From assembly GCA_947066105.1 (NCBI GenBank), contig CAMSYM010000004.1, positions 50,226 through 114,225 of the forward strand: a stretch of DNA of 64,000 bases. The letters are read 5' to 3'. Positions 1 through 9,238 of this stretch are shown piece after piece. The position numbers were made by a program, and so were the translations under genes. Source of the stretch: an uncultured Clostridia bacterium. Lineage in GTDB: Bacteria; Bacillota; Clostridia; Christensenellales; Pumilibacteraceae. Under the pieces are notes generated by a model. That model did not search any database and was not told the origin of the DNA. It worked only from the letters and a program-made list of their open reading frames with translations. Every line of letters begins with the position of its first letter. Position 1 is the stretch's first letter.

Positions 1-174
1 GTCAATCCCGCGCCCGATTCCGAATACGGCGGCGCTGTCGCGTACAACGCGGGCATAGTGCATAATTGCGGCGCAACGCTGGGCACGTTCGTAGTTGGCG
101 GCGTTTCTGTAACGCGCGACGAAAACTTCCGCGGAAAGCTCGTAGGCAAAAACGACGGCGAAGCGAGTTATTGA
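1..174 (+). CDS. C-terminal end of an unidentified, probably surface-exposed protein
   Basis: Frame 1 is open from the window edge to TGA at 172-174 and gives 57 residues. They are rich in Gly, Ala, Val and Asn with short alternating motifs such as YGGAVAYNAG and FRGKLVGKNDG. This resembles glycine-rich beta-strand repeats of secreted or GLUG-type surface proteins, but the fragment is too short for a family call. The start lies outside the window. The next gene begins 46 bp downstream, and codon use matches the backbone. Function unknown. Confidence 0.55.
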   Translation, partial: VNPAPDSEYGGAVAYNAGIVHNCGATLGTFVVGGVSVTRDENFRGKLVGKNDGEASY

Positions 175-220
175 AAAACAAGGCATCGACAGTGCGGAAC
201 ATCGAATACAAGGAGCAGAA

Positions 221-2482
221 ATGACGGTCGACAGAGTGACGGTCGCAAGATTTTTAAAGCTTGACGAAACAGCCGTCACCGTACAAATGGAAACGTCGAC
301 GCCCTTGACGGGCGGACGCAGGGCGACACTGTACCGCGACAGCGAAGAGATATCGGTCGCGGAAATATCGGTCGACGAACAAAACGCGTGTATTAGTACC
401 GCGCGATTTTCCGTGCGTTCGTTTGTTTTCGCGTCTAAGTATGCGGTCAGGATAGAAGGGATACATTGCGCGGCGCAGGTCGTTATGTCCGAGCTTGTCG
501 ACGAGCGCGGGTTTATATCGACTTTCGAGAATGCGGATACGCAGAGCTGTAAGCTCGGCGCTGTCTATTCGTCCGAAAGAACGGTATTTCGCCTGTGGGC
601 GCCTTTCGCGTCGACGGCGACGGTCAAGCTTTACGCCGACGGGGCGACGGGCGGCGCGTTCGCGTCGCACGCCATGAAAAAGCGCGTATCGCTTCGCGGC
701 GAGTGGGGCGGCGTGTGGGAGCTTGCGCTCGACGGCGACTTGAACGGCGTTTATTACACTTACACGGTGACTAATTACGGCGCGGAAACAACGACCGTCG
801 ATCCGTACGCGAGAGCGTGCGGCGTTAACGGCGCGCGATCGATGGTGATAGATCTCGCGTCGACCGACCCCGACGGCTGGGAAAACGACAAACGCTTGTA
901 TGCGCGGTCGCCGCTTGCGGCTGACACTCCGATAATCTGGGAAACGACTGTCGGCGATTTTTCGGCGTCGCCCGATTCGGGCATGAAGTACAAAGGCAAA
1001 TATCTCGCGTTTACAGAGCGCGGCACGACCGTGCCGACGACCGACGTAAAGACGGGCGTCGATCATCTTAAAGAGCTTGGCGTTACGTACGTGCATTTGA
1101 ATCCCGTATACGACTTTGCGACCGTGGACGAGGGCGATCTCGGCAGAGCGGACGGCGATCCGTATAACTGGGGCTACGACCCGCAAAACTACAACGTACC
1201 CGAAGGCTCGTACAGCACCGACCCCGCCGACGGCGCGACGCGCATACGCGAATTCAAGCGCATGGTGGCGGCGTTGCACGACGCGGGCATAGGCGTGATC
1301 ACGGACGTGGTGTACAACCACACTTACGCGACGGGCGGACAGGCGTTGCACGATACCGCGCCGTACTATTATCACCGAACGGACGGAAACGGCGCGTTCA
1401 CCAACGATTCGGGTTGCGGCAACGGTACCGCGTCCGAGCGTACGATGATGCGCAAGTATATAGTCGAGTCAGTTTTGTACTGGGCGACCGAATATCATTT
1501 GGACGGATTTCGGTTCGATCTGATGGGCGTTCACGACGTAGTTACGCTTAATCTTATCCGCGCCGAGCTGGACAAGCTGGACGGCGGAGGCGGTCGTAAA
1601 ATACTGATGTACGGCGAGCCGTGGTCGGCGGACGGAATGTATACGCCGCCGTCGTACGAGCGGCGGGTCGCGGCTACGCAAAAAGTCGACAAAGATCTCA
1701 AATTTACGTCAAACGCCGACAACAAATTGATGAAGCACGTGTTTGCGGACGCGTTTGTAAACGAGCGCGCGTTCGACGCGCTCGATCCGCGCATAGCGGT
1801 GTTCAACGGCAGCGGGCGCGACGGACTGCGAGGCGCGTGCAACGACAGATCGCCGCGAAAAGGTTGGGTCAACGGCGCGCCTTGCGAGATAGGCAAGGTC
1901 AAAAAAATGATAGAGGGCGGCATTTGCGGATATGCCGACGGGCTTTCCACGGGCTTGGGTTCGCGCAACGTCGCTTACGCGTCGGCGCACGATAATTACA
2001 CGCTTTGGGATCATATCCGCGGCGCGGCGCACGGCAACGAGTCCGCGCTGTTCTACGATAATGCGCAACGCGACGACGTAAAACGCAATAAGCTGGTCGC
2101 GGCGGCGTATTTTATAAGCACCGGCATTTGCTTCATGCTCGCGGGCGAGGAAACGGGCAGGACGAAGTACGGCAACGAAGACTCGTACAATTCGCCGCAA
2201 AAGCTCAACGCGATATGTTGGTCGCGCCGTCGCGAGTTCGGCGAGTTGTTCGAGTTTTACAAACGTTTGATCGCTTTGCGCAAGCGGTACGGCAGACAGT
2301 TGTTTTCGTATTCGGGCGCGACGGACGCGCAGTATGCGTACGGCGTGTTCGACGTCGCCGACGTCGAAACGGGACGGCTGGTGTTCAAGCGCGAGCGGGG
2401 CGGCGCGACGCTGATAGCGGAGCTTGACCCGTCCGCGCTTTCGGGTTATATCGAAGTCGACGGAAGGCGCATAGAAATTTAG
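221..2482 (+). CDS. pulA: Type I pullulanase (GH13 debranching enzyme)
   Basis: Predicted to hydrolyse alpha-1,6 branches in pullulan, glycogen or starch dextrins. An N-terminal region and a CBM48-like beta-sandwich (about residues 100-210, with FRLWAPFASTATVKLY) precede the GH13 barrel. The pullulanase signature YNWGYDPQNY is present, as are VVYNHTY (region I), DGFRFDLMG with the nucleophile Asp near residue 433, YGEPW with the acid/base Glu near 465, and SAHDN (region IV). At 753 residues it has normal length for type I pullulanases. No signal peptide is visible, so it is probably cytoplasmic and acts on imported oligosaccharides or glycogen. ATG 221 follows an AAGGAG-like site at 209-214. 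A GH78-like glycosidase follows but has its own promoter. Family call is firm; exact substrate is inferred. Confidence 0.93.
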   Translation: MTVDRVTVARFLKLDETAVTVQMETSTPLTGGRRATLYRDSEEISVAEISVDEQNACISTARFSVRSFVFASKYAVRIEGIHCAAQVVMSELVDERGFISTFENADTQSCKLGAVYSSERTVFRLWAPFASTATVKLYADGATGGAFASHAMKKRVSLRGEWGGVWELALDGDLNGVYYTYTVTNYGAETTTVDPYARACGVNGARSMVIDLASTDPDGWENDKRLYARSPLAADTPIIWETTVGDFSASPDSGMKYKGKYLAFTERGTTVPTTDVKTGVDHLKELGVTYVHLNPVYDFATVDEGDLGRADGDPYNWGYDPQNYNVPEGSYSTDPADGATRIREFKRMVAALHDAGIGVITDVVYNHTYATGGQALHDTAPYYYHRTDGNGAFTNDSGCGNGTASERTMMRKYIVESVLYWATEYHLDGFRFDLMGVHDVVTLNLIRAELDKLDGGGGRKILMYGEPWSADGMYTPPSYERRVAATQKVDKDLKFTSNADNKLMKHVFADAFVNERAFDALDPRIAVFNGSGRDGLRGACNDRSPRKGWVNGAPCEIGKVKKMIEGGICGYADGLSTGLGSRNVAYASAHDNYTLWDHIRGAAHGNESALFYDNAQRDDVKRNKLVAAAYFISTGICFMLAGEETGRTKYGNEDSYNSPQKLNAICWSRRREFGELFEFYKRLIALRKRYGRQLFSYSGATDAQYAYGVFDVADVETGRLVFKRERGGATLIAELDPSALSGYIEVDGRRIEI

Positions 2483-2747
2483 CATACGGGGCGAATAACT
2501 CAATAGGCACATTTTTACGGGCAAAACCGTGGACTATACGCCCGAAGCTAACGATTGCAAAAATCAATCCGTGGTTGACGAAATCGCCCGCTGTCGGATG
2601 TATCTACGGGGTTATTCGTCTCGTACGAGTCGAATATCGGCGGCGGACGGCTTTTATGCGTTCGCCGTTTTTCGCGTTGAAAATTGCGTAAACATTCGCC
2701 GTCAGCCTTACAAAACAGAGCAAAATGCGAAATTTCCGCATAAAAGG
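2483..2747. other. Intergenic region without a recognisable gene
   Basis: Between pulA and the next promoter I see no supported gene. A short frame starting at 2529 has no ribosome-binding site, has atypical composition and ends inside the next gene. Two complementary 9-mers (near 2489 and 2611) could pair over about 115 bases, but no U-rich terminator tail is present. Confidence 0.4.
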
Positions 2748-2776
2748 TTGCAAAAGCAACGGTGTTGTGGTAAACT
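2748..2776 (+). promoter_or_regulatory. Sigma-A-type promoter for the GH78-like gene
   Basis: TTGCAA at 2748-2753 and TAAACT at 2771-2776 are separated by 17 bp. The downstream gene has GGAGG at 2796-2800 and a GTG start at 2806, giving a leader of about 25 nt. Confidence 0.6.
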
Positions 2777-2805
2777 AAAAAGAATGACAAATTGCGGAGG
2801 CGTTT

Positions 2806-4974
2806 GTGGATAAAGCGGCAGAACCCACGGTGTTGTTCGGCAAGTCCAAATGGATATGGACGGCGGACGCCGATAAAAAAAATTCCAATATCATACTGCG
2901 CCGTACTTTTTCGTTCGGGCAGGGCAAACCGCCCGCGCGCGCGGTGTGTCGCATTGCGTGCAACACTCACTACTGCATGTATGTAAACGGTAACGCAGTG
3001 GTTTGGTACGGCGGACTCGACCGCAGCGGCGAACGCGCGTTTTACGACGAGATCGATATCGCCAAACACCTTGTCAAAGGCGATAACGTGATAGTTTTTT
3101 ATTGCAAGTATTACGGCAATTCCGGGCGCGACTTTGTGGACGCGCCGCATGCCGGGTTTATTTTCGAGTGTCACGATCTGGAAATTTACAGCGATAAAAG
3201 CTTTACGGCTTACGAGAACGTCGCGTATAAAGCGCCGCAATCGACCAATTGCTGTTATGCGGGGTGGGGCGTCAATTACGACGCCGCGCTCGAAGGGCAG
3301 ATCCAAAACGTTCTCGACCCGCTTTTCAGCTCGTCGCAGTTTACGCCCGCTTTCGAACACGGCTGTTATCCCGACGAGCGCTACGGCACGCTCGAACCGC
3401 GCCCGCTCCCGCTCGAAAGATTTTCGACGCAACGCGTTTACGGCAAGTACAAAAAGATCACCGATCAATTCGAGGGCGATAAGTACGTGATGCAGCTGCC
3501 GCGCGAAATGCGTGTAACGCCGTACATGGAAATAGCCGGCAACGGGCAGGAGACCGTTACCATAACGACCGACCGCACGGAATGTCAGGGCGGGTTCGGC
3601 GAGGAAAACTGTATTTACAAAGCGCACTCGGTCACTTATACGACAAAACCGACGCTCAACGTATACGAGGGCATGCTCCCAATGGTCGGCAACGCGCTTA
3701 TTTTCACCATGCCGCGATCGGTCAAGGTGATAAAGCTCGGTTACAGAGAACTCGGCTACGGTACGGCGCGCACGTGCGAGTTCGATTCCGACGACGATAA
3801 GCTCGTCTCGCTTTACGAAAAGGCGGTCAACACGCTTTACTGTTGCATGGGTCCTACGCTGGCGGACACGCCCGAACGCGAACGCACCATGTGGTTGGGC
3901 GACGCGTCGATAATGTCGCGCGCGCTGTTTTTGACGCATTACGACGCCGCGCCGCTGGTAAAAAAAGTTATCGACGACGTGCTTAAAAATTCGGACGGCG
4001 ACGTGTTGTTTTCGGGCGTGCCGGGCGGCATCCCCGCGGATATCCCGTCGCACGGCTTGCTCGCGCTCGGCGAATACGGGCTGTTTGCCAATTATCTCGA
4101 TCACGTAGGCGACATAGATCTGTTCCGCGCCGAATACGAACGGCTTTGCTCGTATTTGTATCTTTGGGATATGACCGAACACGGCGTAGCCTTGCGCGAC
4201 GGCATGCGGCGCTGGTACGACAATCTTTACAATACCGACGACGCGCTCATAGAAAACGCGCTGTATTATTCGGCGTGTAAGTTCCTTAAACGCGTCGGCA
4301 AGCTCGTCGGCAATTACGATTACGACGAGATGTTCGACGATCGCGCGGATAACATAGCGGAGTATATCGGGACGTGCTGGGACGGCATGGGCTACGCGTC
4401 GCGCGACGGCGGTTACGACGACAGAGCCAACGCGCTCATCGCGCTTGCGGGGCTTGTGCCGGACGACCGCAAAGAAGCCGTAGCTCGGCTGTTGTCGGCT
4501 ACCGTTTGCGCGTCGCCGTATATGGAATGGGCGGTCGTAGAGGCGCTCGTAAAGCTCGGTCGCGGCGATCTTGCGCGCAAGCGGTTCGACTCACGGTACG
4601 CTTTGGCGGCGGAAAACGAATACACTACGCTCGGCGAGGACTTTAACGGGTACGGATCGGGCTGTCAGGGCTATCAGTCGGCGGTCGCGACGGAGATAAT
4701 CGCGCTTTTCGGCGGGATAACCGTCCGCGACGGCGCAACGAAAATAACGGTCGCGCCCGATTTCAGAGCGATCAAGGACATGCGTCTTTCGCTCAAAACG
4801 GCGAGCGGCGAGCTGGAAGTCAGATACAAATATTCGCCCGCGCGCATCGACATCGCGATAGAAAACCGCACTTCGGCAAAGGTCGAGCTTGACATATTGC
4901 CCGAAAATATAGGGAGATCGGTCGAACGTCGGACCATAACGCTCAATAAAGGAAAGAACAAGTTTACCGTTTGA
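2806..4974 (+). CDS. Alpha-L-rhamnosidase-like six-hairpin glycosidase (GH78-like)
   Basis: Likely cytoplasmic glycosidase (722 residues, no signal peptide). The N-terminal half is beta-sandwich-like. The C-terminal half has an (alpha/alpha)6-barrel character with the block DTPERERTMWLGDAS near residues 358-372. This parallels the DCPxRxERLGWxGD block of GH78 alpha-L-rhamnosidases that holds acidic catalytic residues. A C-terminal Ig-like strand region (ATKITVAPDF...) also fits GH78. The start is taken as GTG 2806 because a strong GCGGAGG site lies 5 nt upstream. Pullulanase upstream suggests a saccharide-utilisation neighbourhood. The superfamily is well supported; the sugar released is not shown by the sequence. 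Confidence 0.7.
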   Translation: MDKAAEPTVLFGKSKWIWTADADKKNSNIILRRTFSFGQGKPPARAVCRIACNTHYCMYVNGNAVVWYGGLDRSGERAFYDEIDIAKHLVKGDNVIVFYCKYYGNSGRDFVDAPHAGFIFECHDLEIYSDKSFTAYENVAYKAPQSTNCCYAGWGVNYDAALEGQIQNVLDPLFSSSQFTPAFEHGCYPDERYGTLEPRPLPLERFSTQRVYGKYKKITDQFEGDKYVMQLPREMRVTPYMEIAGNGQETVTITTDRTECQGGFGEENCIYKAHSVTYTTKPTLNVYEGMLPMVGNALIFTMPRSVKVIKLGYRELGYGTARTCEFDSDDDKLVSLYEKAVNTLYCCMGPTLADTPERERTMWLGDASIMSRALFLTHYDAAPLVKKVIDDVLKNSDGDVLFSGVPGGIPADIPSHGLLALGEYGLFANYLDHVGDIDLFRAEYERLCSYLYLWDMTEHGVALRDGMRRWYDNLYNTDDALIENALYYSACKFLKRVGKLVGNYDYDEMFDDRADNIAEYIGTCWDGMGYASRDGGYDDRANALIALAGLVPDDRKEAVARLLSATVCASPYMEWAVVEALVKLGRGDLARKRFDSRYALAAENEYTTLGEDFNGYGSGCQGYQSAVATEIIALFGGITVRDGATKITVAPDFRAIKDMRLSLKTASGELEVRYKYSPARIDIAIENRTSAKVELDILPENIGRSVERRTITLNKGKNKFTV

Positions 4975-5000
4975 CCCTATCGGCAACAATCGAAAGTGAT

Positions 5001-6341
5001 ATGAAACAAAAAATTCTTTTGACATACGTCGAATCGGGATTCGGTCACATTTCCTCGATGGACAGCATATACGACGCGCTGTGCGAAAAATACGGCGACG
5101 TTTACGATATACAAAAAAGCTTTATTCTCACCGAGGACGGGTTTCCCAACCTGACGAGAATGAACGGTTTTTTGATAAAGCAGGTGCAAAACACCAATAA
5201 GATACCGTATTTCGGACGGTTTATTTTTCCGATAATAAAATTGCTCGGCGGGCATAAGCTGTTGCGGTTTTTCCATAGGCAAATGGCTGTCAAATCGTTC
5301 AAACAGGGACTCGAAGCGCTCAAACGCAGACAGCCCAACGTAATAATAACCAATCATTATTTTACCGACCTTTTGGCGGTGGAATACAAACGCCGTATCG
5401 ATCCCGACGTCGCGATCGTCAATTATAATCCCGATCCGACGTTGCACACGTTTTGGGATAACCGCGACGGATTGTTTATAGTCAATAATCCGCTCGCTTA
5501 CGAAAAAGCGTTGAAATACAGATTCAAGCCCGAAAACCTGCGTCAGGTCACGCCGTGCGTGCGCGGTTGCGTAGAATGCAATTCGTTGTCGAGATCGGAG
5601 CTGCGCGAAAAATTCGGTTTGCCGCAGGACAAGTTCACCGTGGTCATAGCGGACGGGGGATACATGCTCGGACGCGGACCCAAGTTTGCCAAAAAATTGA
5701 TAAAAAGCGGATTGCCGATCACGTTATGCGTGATCGCGGGCAGTAACAAAAAGCGTTACGAATATTTCAAAGCGATAGAGGACGGCAGGTCCGATAAGTA
5801 CAAGATCGCAAGCGGCATGACGTTTAAAACATACGAATTTTTGCCCAACGCCTACGAACTGTACGGCGCGGCTGACGTGTTTTTGACCAAGGGCGGACCG
5901 AATGCGGTGTTGGACAGCCTGTATATGCACACGCCCGTTATGATCAACTATTGCCCGCACGTCATAGAAGCGGGAACGGTAAAGGTGTTTATCGACAGGC
6001 ACGGTTGCGGCGAAACGGTGTTCGGAAAGAACCGCGCCATACGTCGGATAGGGCTGTTTATGCAAGACAGATCGGCGCTGACCGGCTACGAGCGCAATAT
6101 CGACATGCTCATCGCCGACGGCAACGGCGCGGCGGCGGTCGCCGAGATCATAGGCGACGAAGCGCGAAAACAGCGCGAAAAAGCGGTCGCTCTCGGCGCG
6201 GCGTTCGACGGCGACGATGCTATCGAGACCGACGCGCCGTCGATAACGATACAGGAAGGAGACGGAATAGTAGGCATTGCGGACGGCGGGATACCGCTCG
6301 ACGCAGAAGAACTCGCGGCGGACGTCGTTACCGTGCAATGA
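5001..6341 (+). CDS. Glycosyltransferase, MGDG-synthase / UgtP-like (GT28)
   Basis: Probably transfers a sugar from UDP-sugar to diacylglycerol or a related lipid at the inner face of the membrane. The N-terminus ILLTYVESGFGHISS matches the glycine/His-rich acceptor loop of the MGDG-synthase family. The C-terminal half has the GT-B donor-site pattern (FLTKGGPNAVLDSLYMHTP, VIEAGTVKVFID). ATG 5001 is preferred over TTG 4971, which overlaps the preceding stop and adds residues unlike the family. The ribosome-binding site is weak. The C-terminal about 50 residues are Ala/Asp-rich and family-unlike. The gene overlaps the next one, an acyltransferase, by 4 bp (ATGA), which suggests translational coupling and a shared role in glycolipid or phospholipid synthesis. 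Donor and product are inferred. Confidence 0.8.
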   Translation: MKQKILLTYVESGFGHISSMDSIYDALCEKYGDVYDIQKSFILTEDGFPNLTRMNGFLIKQVQNTNKIPYFGRFIFPIIKLLGGHKLLRFFHRQMAVKSFKQGLEALKRRQPNVIITNHYFTDLLAVEYKRRIDPDVAIVNYNPDPTLHTFWDNRDGLFIVNNPLAYEKALKYRFKPENLRQVTPCVRGCVECNSLSRSELREKFGLPQDKFTVVIADGGYMLGRGPKFAKKLIKSGLPITLCVIAGSNKKRYEYFKAIEDGRSDKYKIASGMTFKTYEFLPNAYELYGAADVFLTKGGPNAVLDSLYMHTPVMINYCPHVIEAGTVKVFIDRHGCGETVFGKNRAIRRIGLFMQDRSALTGYERNIDMLIADGNGAAAVAEIIGDEARKQREKAVALGAAFDGDDAIETDAPSITIQEGDGIVGIADGGIPLDAEELAADVVTVQ

Positions 6342-7303
6342 ACGCCAAAAAGTATCTGCACATGTTCGGCGAGCTTGCCGAGCGAAACGAGATCCCGCGC
6401 GATCTGTACGATATGCTCGTCGCGAAGATCGCCGAAAACGGCGGGCGCATGAACCGGCGCGTATACGATCTTTATCTTTCGGAGCTTGAAAAGCGCGGAC
6501 TGTTCGATGCGGAAGGCGCGCCGTACGTCACGAAAAACAGCGCCGCGACCGACGGAACTTACAAATATCTGCACCCGAAAAACCCGTTTCGATATATCGC
6601 CCGCGCGTTTTGCGCGACGGTGTTGAAGATAATAGGCTATGCGGCGGGCGCGTTGCTGTTCGGCGTGTGGCGGGTAAAGGACAAAAAAAAGCTCAAAGGC
6701 TTGGGCGCGTACATAACCGTTTCCAATCACATAGGCTATCTCGACGTCGTTCTCACTCGGCGCGCGACGGGCGGCAAAAAGCTGTACGTAGCAGTAGCGC
6801 CGCACAATTGCAAACGCAATCTCGGCGGAGCGATACTCGCCGCCTCGGCGGCAATACCGTTGCCTAACGGATTTCGCGGCGTAAAACCGTTTTCGGACAT
6901 GATGCGTTACGCAGCGGATCACGGCGCGGCGGTGCATTTTTACCCCGAAAAGAGCATGTGGATAGGCTACAAAAAGCCGCGTCCGTACAAGGACGGCGCG
7001 TTCCATTACGCGGACAAGCTCGACGTACCCGTAGTTCCCGTGTTTTATTGTTTCGGCAAGCCCAAAGGTTTACGCAAACTGTTGCGCATGCCCAAGATGT
7101 CGATAGAGATAGCCGACCCGATATATGCGGACAAAAGCTTGCCGCCGCGCGAGCGCAGGCTCGACCTTGCCGCCCGTGCGACCGAAGCGACGGCGGCGCT
7201 GTACGAAGGGTTTTACGGGATCCCGCTCGTATACGAAACGTCGGACGGCGAAATTGCGGAAGCGTGCGCGTCGGACGACGCTCCACAGGAAATAAACGTA
7301 TAA
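6338..7303 (+). CDS. 1-acyl-sn-glycerol-3-phosphate acyltransferase-like protein (PlsC family)
   Basis: Likely acylates lysophosphatidate or a related lysolipid at the membrane. Acyltransferase block I is VSNHIGYLDVV (HX4D), block III is FYPEKSMWIGYKK (PEG-like, with Lys in the Gly position), and block IV is VPVVPVFYCFG. A hydrophobic stretch near residues 85-110 (ATVLKIIGYAAGALLFGVW) would anchor it. About 80 residues before that are unusually long for a PlsC and charged. The start is ATG 6338, coupled through ATGA to the upstream glycosyltransferase. The reading frame stays open upstream, but that extension lies in another frame of the glycosyltransferase and is not coding. Family is firm; acyl acceptor unknown. 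Confidence 0.85.
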   Translation: MNAKKYLHMFGELAERNEIPRDLYDMLVAKIAENGGRMNRRVYDLYLSELEKRGLFDAEGAPYVTKNSAATDGTYKYLHPKNPFRYIARAFCATVLKIIGYAAGALLFGVWRVKDKKKLKGLGAYITVSNHIGYLDVVLTRRATGGKKLYVAVAPHNCKRNLGGAILAASAAIPLPNGFRGVKPFSDMMRYAADHGAAVHFYPEKSMWIGYKKPRPYKDGAFHYADKLDVPVVPVFYCFGKPKGLRKLLRMPKMSIEIADPIYADKSLPPRERRLDLAARATEATAALYEGFYGIPLVYETSDGEIAEACASDDAPQEINV

Positions 7304-7318
7304 AGGACGAAAGAAGAT

Positions 7319-8131
7319 ATGGCAAAAACAATAGCGATAGCCAACCAAAAAGGCGGAGTAGGAAAAACCACGACATGCGTCAATCTGGCGGCGTATTTTG
7401 CCGCGTTCGGCAAGCGCGTGCTTGTAATAGACAACGATCCGCAGGGCAACGCGTCGAGCGGACTGGGCGTGGAAAAGCATAAGCTCAAATATTCGGTTTA
7501 CAGTCTGCTCATAGGCGATTGCACCGCGGAGCAAGCGGTGCTCGCAACGGGCGTCGACGGACTGGACATTATTCCGTCCAATATAGATCTCGCGGGCGCG
7601 GAAGCGGAGCTTGTCAGCCTTGACAAGCGCGAAAGCTCGCTCAAACGCGCGATCGCGCCCATCAAGGACAATTACGACTATATATTTATCGACTGTCCGC
7701 CGTTTATCGGACTGTTGACGCTCAACGCGCTCACCGCGGCGGATTCCATACTTATCCCCATGCAGGGCGAGTACTTCGCGCTCGAAGGATTGAGCCAATT
7801 GATGAACACCATCAAGCTGGCTAAAAAAATACTTAACCCGTCGCTCGAAATAGAGGGCGTGGTAGTCACCATGTTCAGCGCGCGGACCAATCTCGTCAAT
7901 TCGGTCGCGGAGGAAATCACGCACTACTTCGGAAAAAAAGCGTTCGGCACGCGCATACCGCGCAGCGTAAGACTGGCGGAAGCGCCGTCGTTCGGCATGC
8001 CTATCAGTCAGTTCGACCCTACGTCGGCGGGCGGCATAGCGTATAAAAATCTCGCGGAGGAAGTGCTCAACCGCAATCGCGACCCGTTTACGCCCATAAA
8101 GAACCTGTCGGCGCTCAAAAAGAAAATATAA
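7319..8131 (+). CDS. soj: ParA/Soj family ATPase
   Basis: Deviant Walker-A ATPase for chromosome segregation or replication control. The P-loop is QKGGVGKTTTCVNLA (residues about 10-24) with the signature Lys, Walker B is YIFIDCPPFIG, and the PMQGEYFALEGLSQL segment is typical of Soj/ParA. Its 270 residues match chromosomal Soj. In most Bacillota soj is followed by spo0J (parB) near oriC; here the next gene encodes an SbcD-like nuclease, so this copy is separated from any ParB in the window. GGACGAAAGAAG precedes ATG 7319. It may be the main Soj in a rearranged genome or a paralogue. Confidence 0.88.
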   Translation: MAKTIAIANQKGGVGKTTTCVNLAAYFAAFGKRVLVIDNDPQGNASSGLGVEKHKLKYSVYSLLIGDCTAEQAVLATGVDGLDIIPSNIDLAGAEAELVSLDKRESSLKRAIAPIKDNYDYIFIDCPPFIGLLTLNALTAADSILIPMQGEYFALEGLSQLMNTIKLAKKILNPSLEIEGVVVTMFSARTNLVNSVAEEITHYFGKKAFGTRIPRSVRLAEAPSFGMPISQFDPTSAGGIAYKNLAEEVLNRNRDPFTPIKNLSALKKKI

Positions 8132-8173
8132 AACGGATCGCCGACGATCCCATATTTGCAGAAGAGGCGATAT

Positions 8174-9238
8174 ATGAAGTTATTGCATTGTGCGGACATC
8201 CATCTCGGTTCGAAGATGGAAGCCAAGTTACCCAAGGATAAAGCGGACGAACGCAAGCTCGAAGTGCGCGCCGCGTTCGACCGTATGATAGACTATGCCG
8301 TTAAAAACGGGATATCGGTCGTATTGCTGGCGGGCGACGTGTTCGACGGCGACCGTCCGTTAAAACGCGACAAGGACTATTTTTACGGCGCGGTGCGCAG
8401 TCATCCCGACATCGATTTTTTGTATCTGCGCGGGAATCACGACGTTTTGCAGTCCTATACCGAACAAGGGCTTGACAATCTTAAAACTTTTTCGGACGAG
8501 TGGACGGTATACGAATACGGCGACGTCGCGGTTTGGGGCATAGAAAGCGTAAAAAGCAACGCGACGGCGATGTATGCCGCGCTCAAACCCGATAAGACCA
8601 AAAAGAATATAGTAATGTTGCACGGGCAGATCGGCGACGCCAACGGCGTGTATAAGATCAATCTCGCCAAACTGCGCAACAAGCATATAGACTATCTCGC
8701 GCTCGGACATCTACATACTTTTTCGGACGGCGCGATCGACGAGCGAGGAAAATACGTTTATTCGGGGTGCTTGGAAGGACGCGGCTTCGACGAACTCGGC
8801 GTAAAGGGGTTCGTCGAACTCGATATCACCGAAAACGGCGCGGAGTATGTGTTCAAGGAAAATTCCCAACGCGTTATAAACGAGATCGAAGTGGATATAA
8901 GCGATACCGACGATATTTACGCGGCATGCAAAAAAGCCAAATCAAAGATCGCCTGCGGCAAAAAGGACATGCTCCGCATAACGCTCGTCGGCGACGTGGG
9001 GTTCGAGCTTGACGGCATCGAGCGCGAGCTTGAAAAAATGACGGCGCGCGACTGCTTTTTCGTGACCGTCAAAAACAACGCCGTAAGAAAATTCGATATA
9101 AACGCCGTCAAAGGCGATATATCGTTGCGCGGCGAATATATCCGCACGGTACTCGAAAACGACGGATACACCGACGAACAAAAACAGCGGATAATTTCCG
9201 TCGGGCTTAAAGCGCTCGGCGGACGGGAGGTGGAATAA
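8174..9238 (+). CDS. Metallophosphoesterase, SbcD/Mre11-YhaO-like DNA nuclease
   Basis: Predicted Mn-dependent DNA exonuclease/endonuclease subunit that works with the ATPase encoded next. Calcineurin-like motifs appear in order: ADIHLGS (DxH), LAGDVFDGD (GD), LRGNHD (GNHD), MLHGQIG and LGHLHTF (GHxH). The length (354 residues) fits YhaO/SbcD. ATG 8174 is chosen because GAAGAGG lies 6 nt upstream; an earlier TTG at 8156 has no such site. The stop overlaps the next start by one base (TAATG) and GGGAGGTGG sits just upstream, so the pair should be translated together. Role in repair or recombination is inferred from family. Confidence 0.85.
   Translation: MKLLHCADIHLGSKMEAKLPKDKADERKLEVRAAFDRMIDYAVKNGISVVLLAGDVFDGDRPLKRDKDYFYGAVRSHPDIDFLYLRGNHDVLQSYTEQGLDNLKTFSDEWTVYEYGDVAVWGIESVKSNATAMYAALKPDKTKKNIVMLHGQIGDANGVYKINLAKLRNKHIDYLALGHLHTFSDGAIDERGKYVYSGCLEGRGFDELGVKGFVELDITENGAEYVFKENSQRVINEIEVDISDTDDIYAACKKAKSKIACGKKDMLRITLVGDVGFELDGIERELEKMTARDCFFVTVKNNAVRKFDINAVKGDISLRGEYIRTVLENDGYTDEQKQRIISVGLKALGGREVE

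Noticed and set aside
2529..2813. Short plus-strand frame between pulA and the GH78-like gene
   Set aside because: No ribosome-binding site, contains the promoter of the next gene and runs into its start; translation is not protein-like.
2548..4182. Open minus-strand frame of about 544 codons opposite the GH78-like gene
   Set aside because: Antisense shadow of a well-supported gene, with Arg/Ala/Val-rich nonsense translation.
5951..6337. Upstream extension of the acyltransferase frame
   Set aside because: It is Arg-rich and overlaps the coding region of the glycosyltransferase in another frame; the ATGA overlap start at 6338 is clear.
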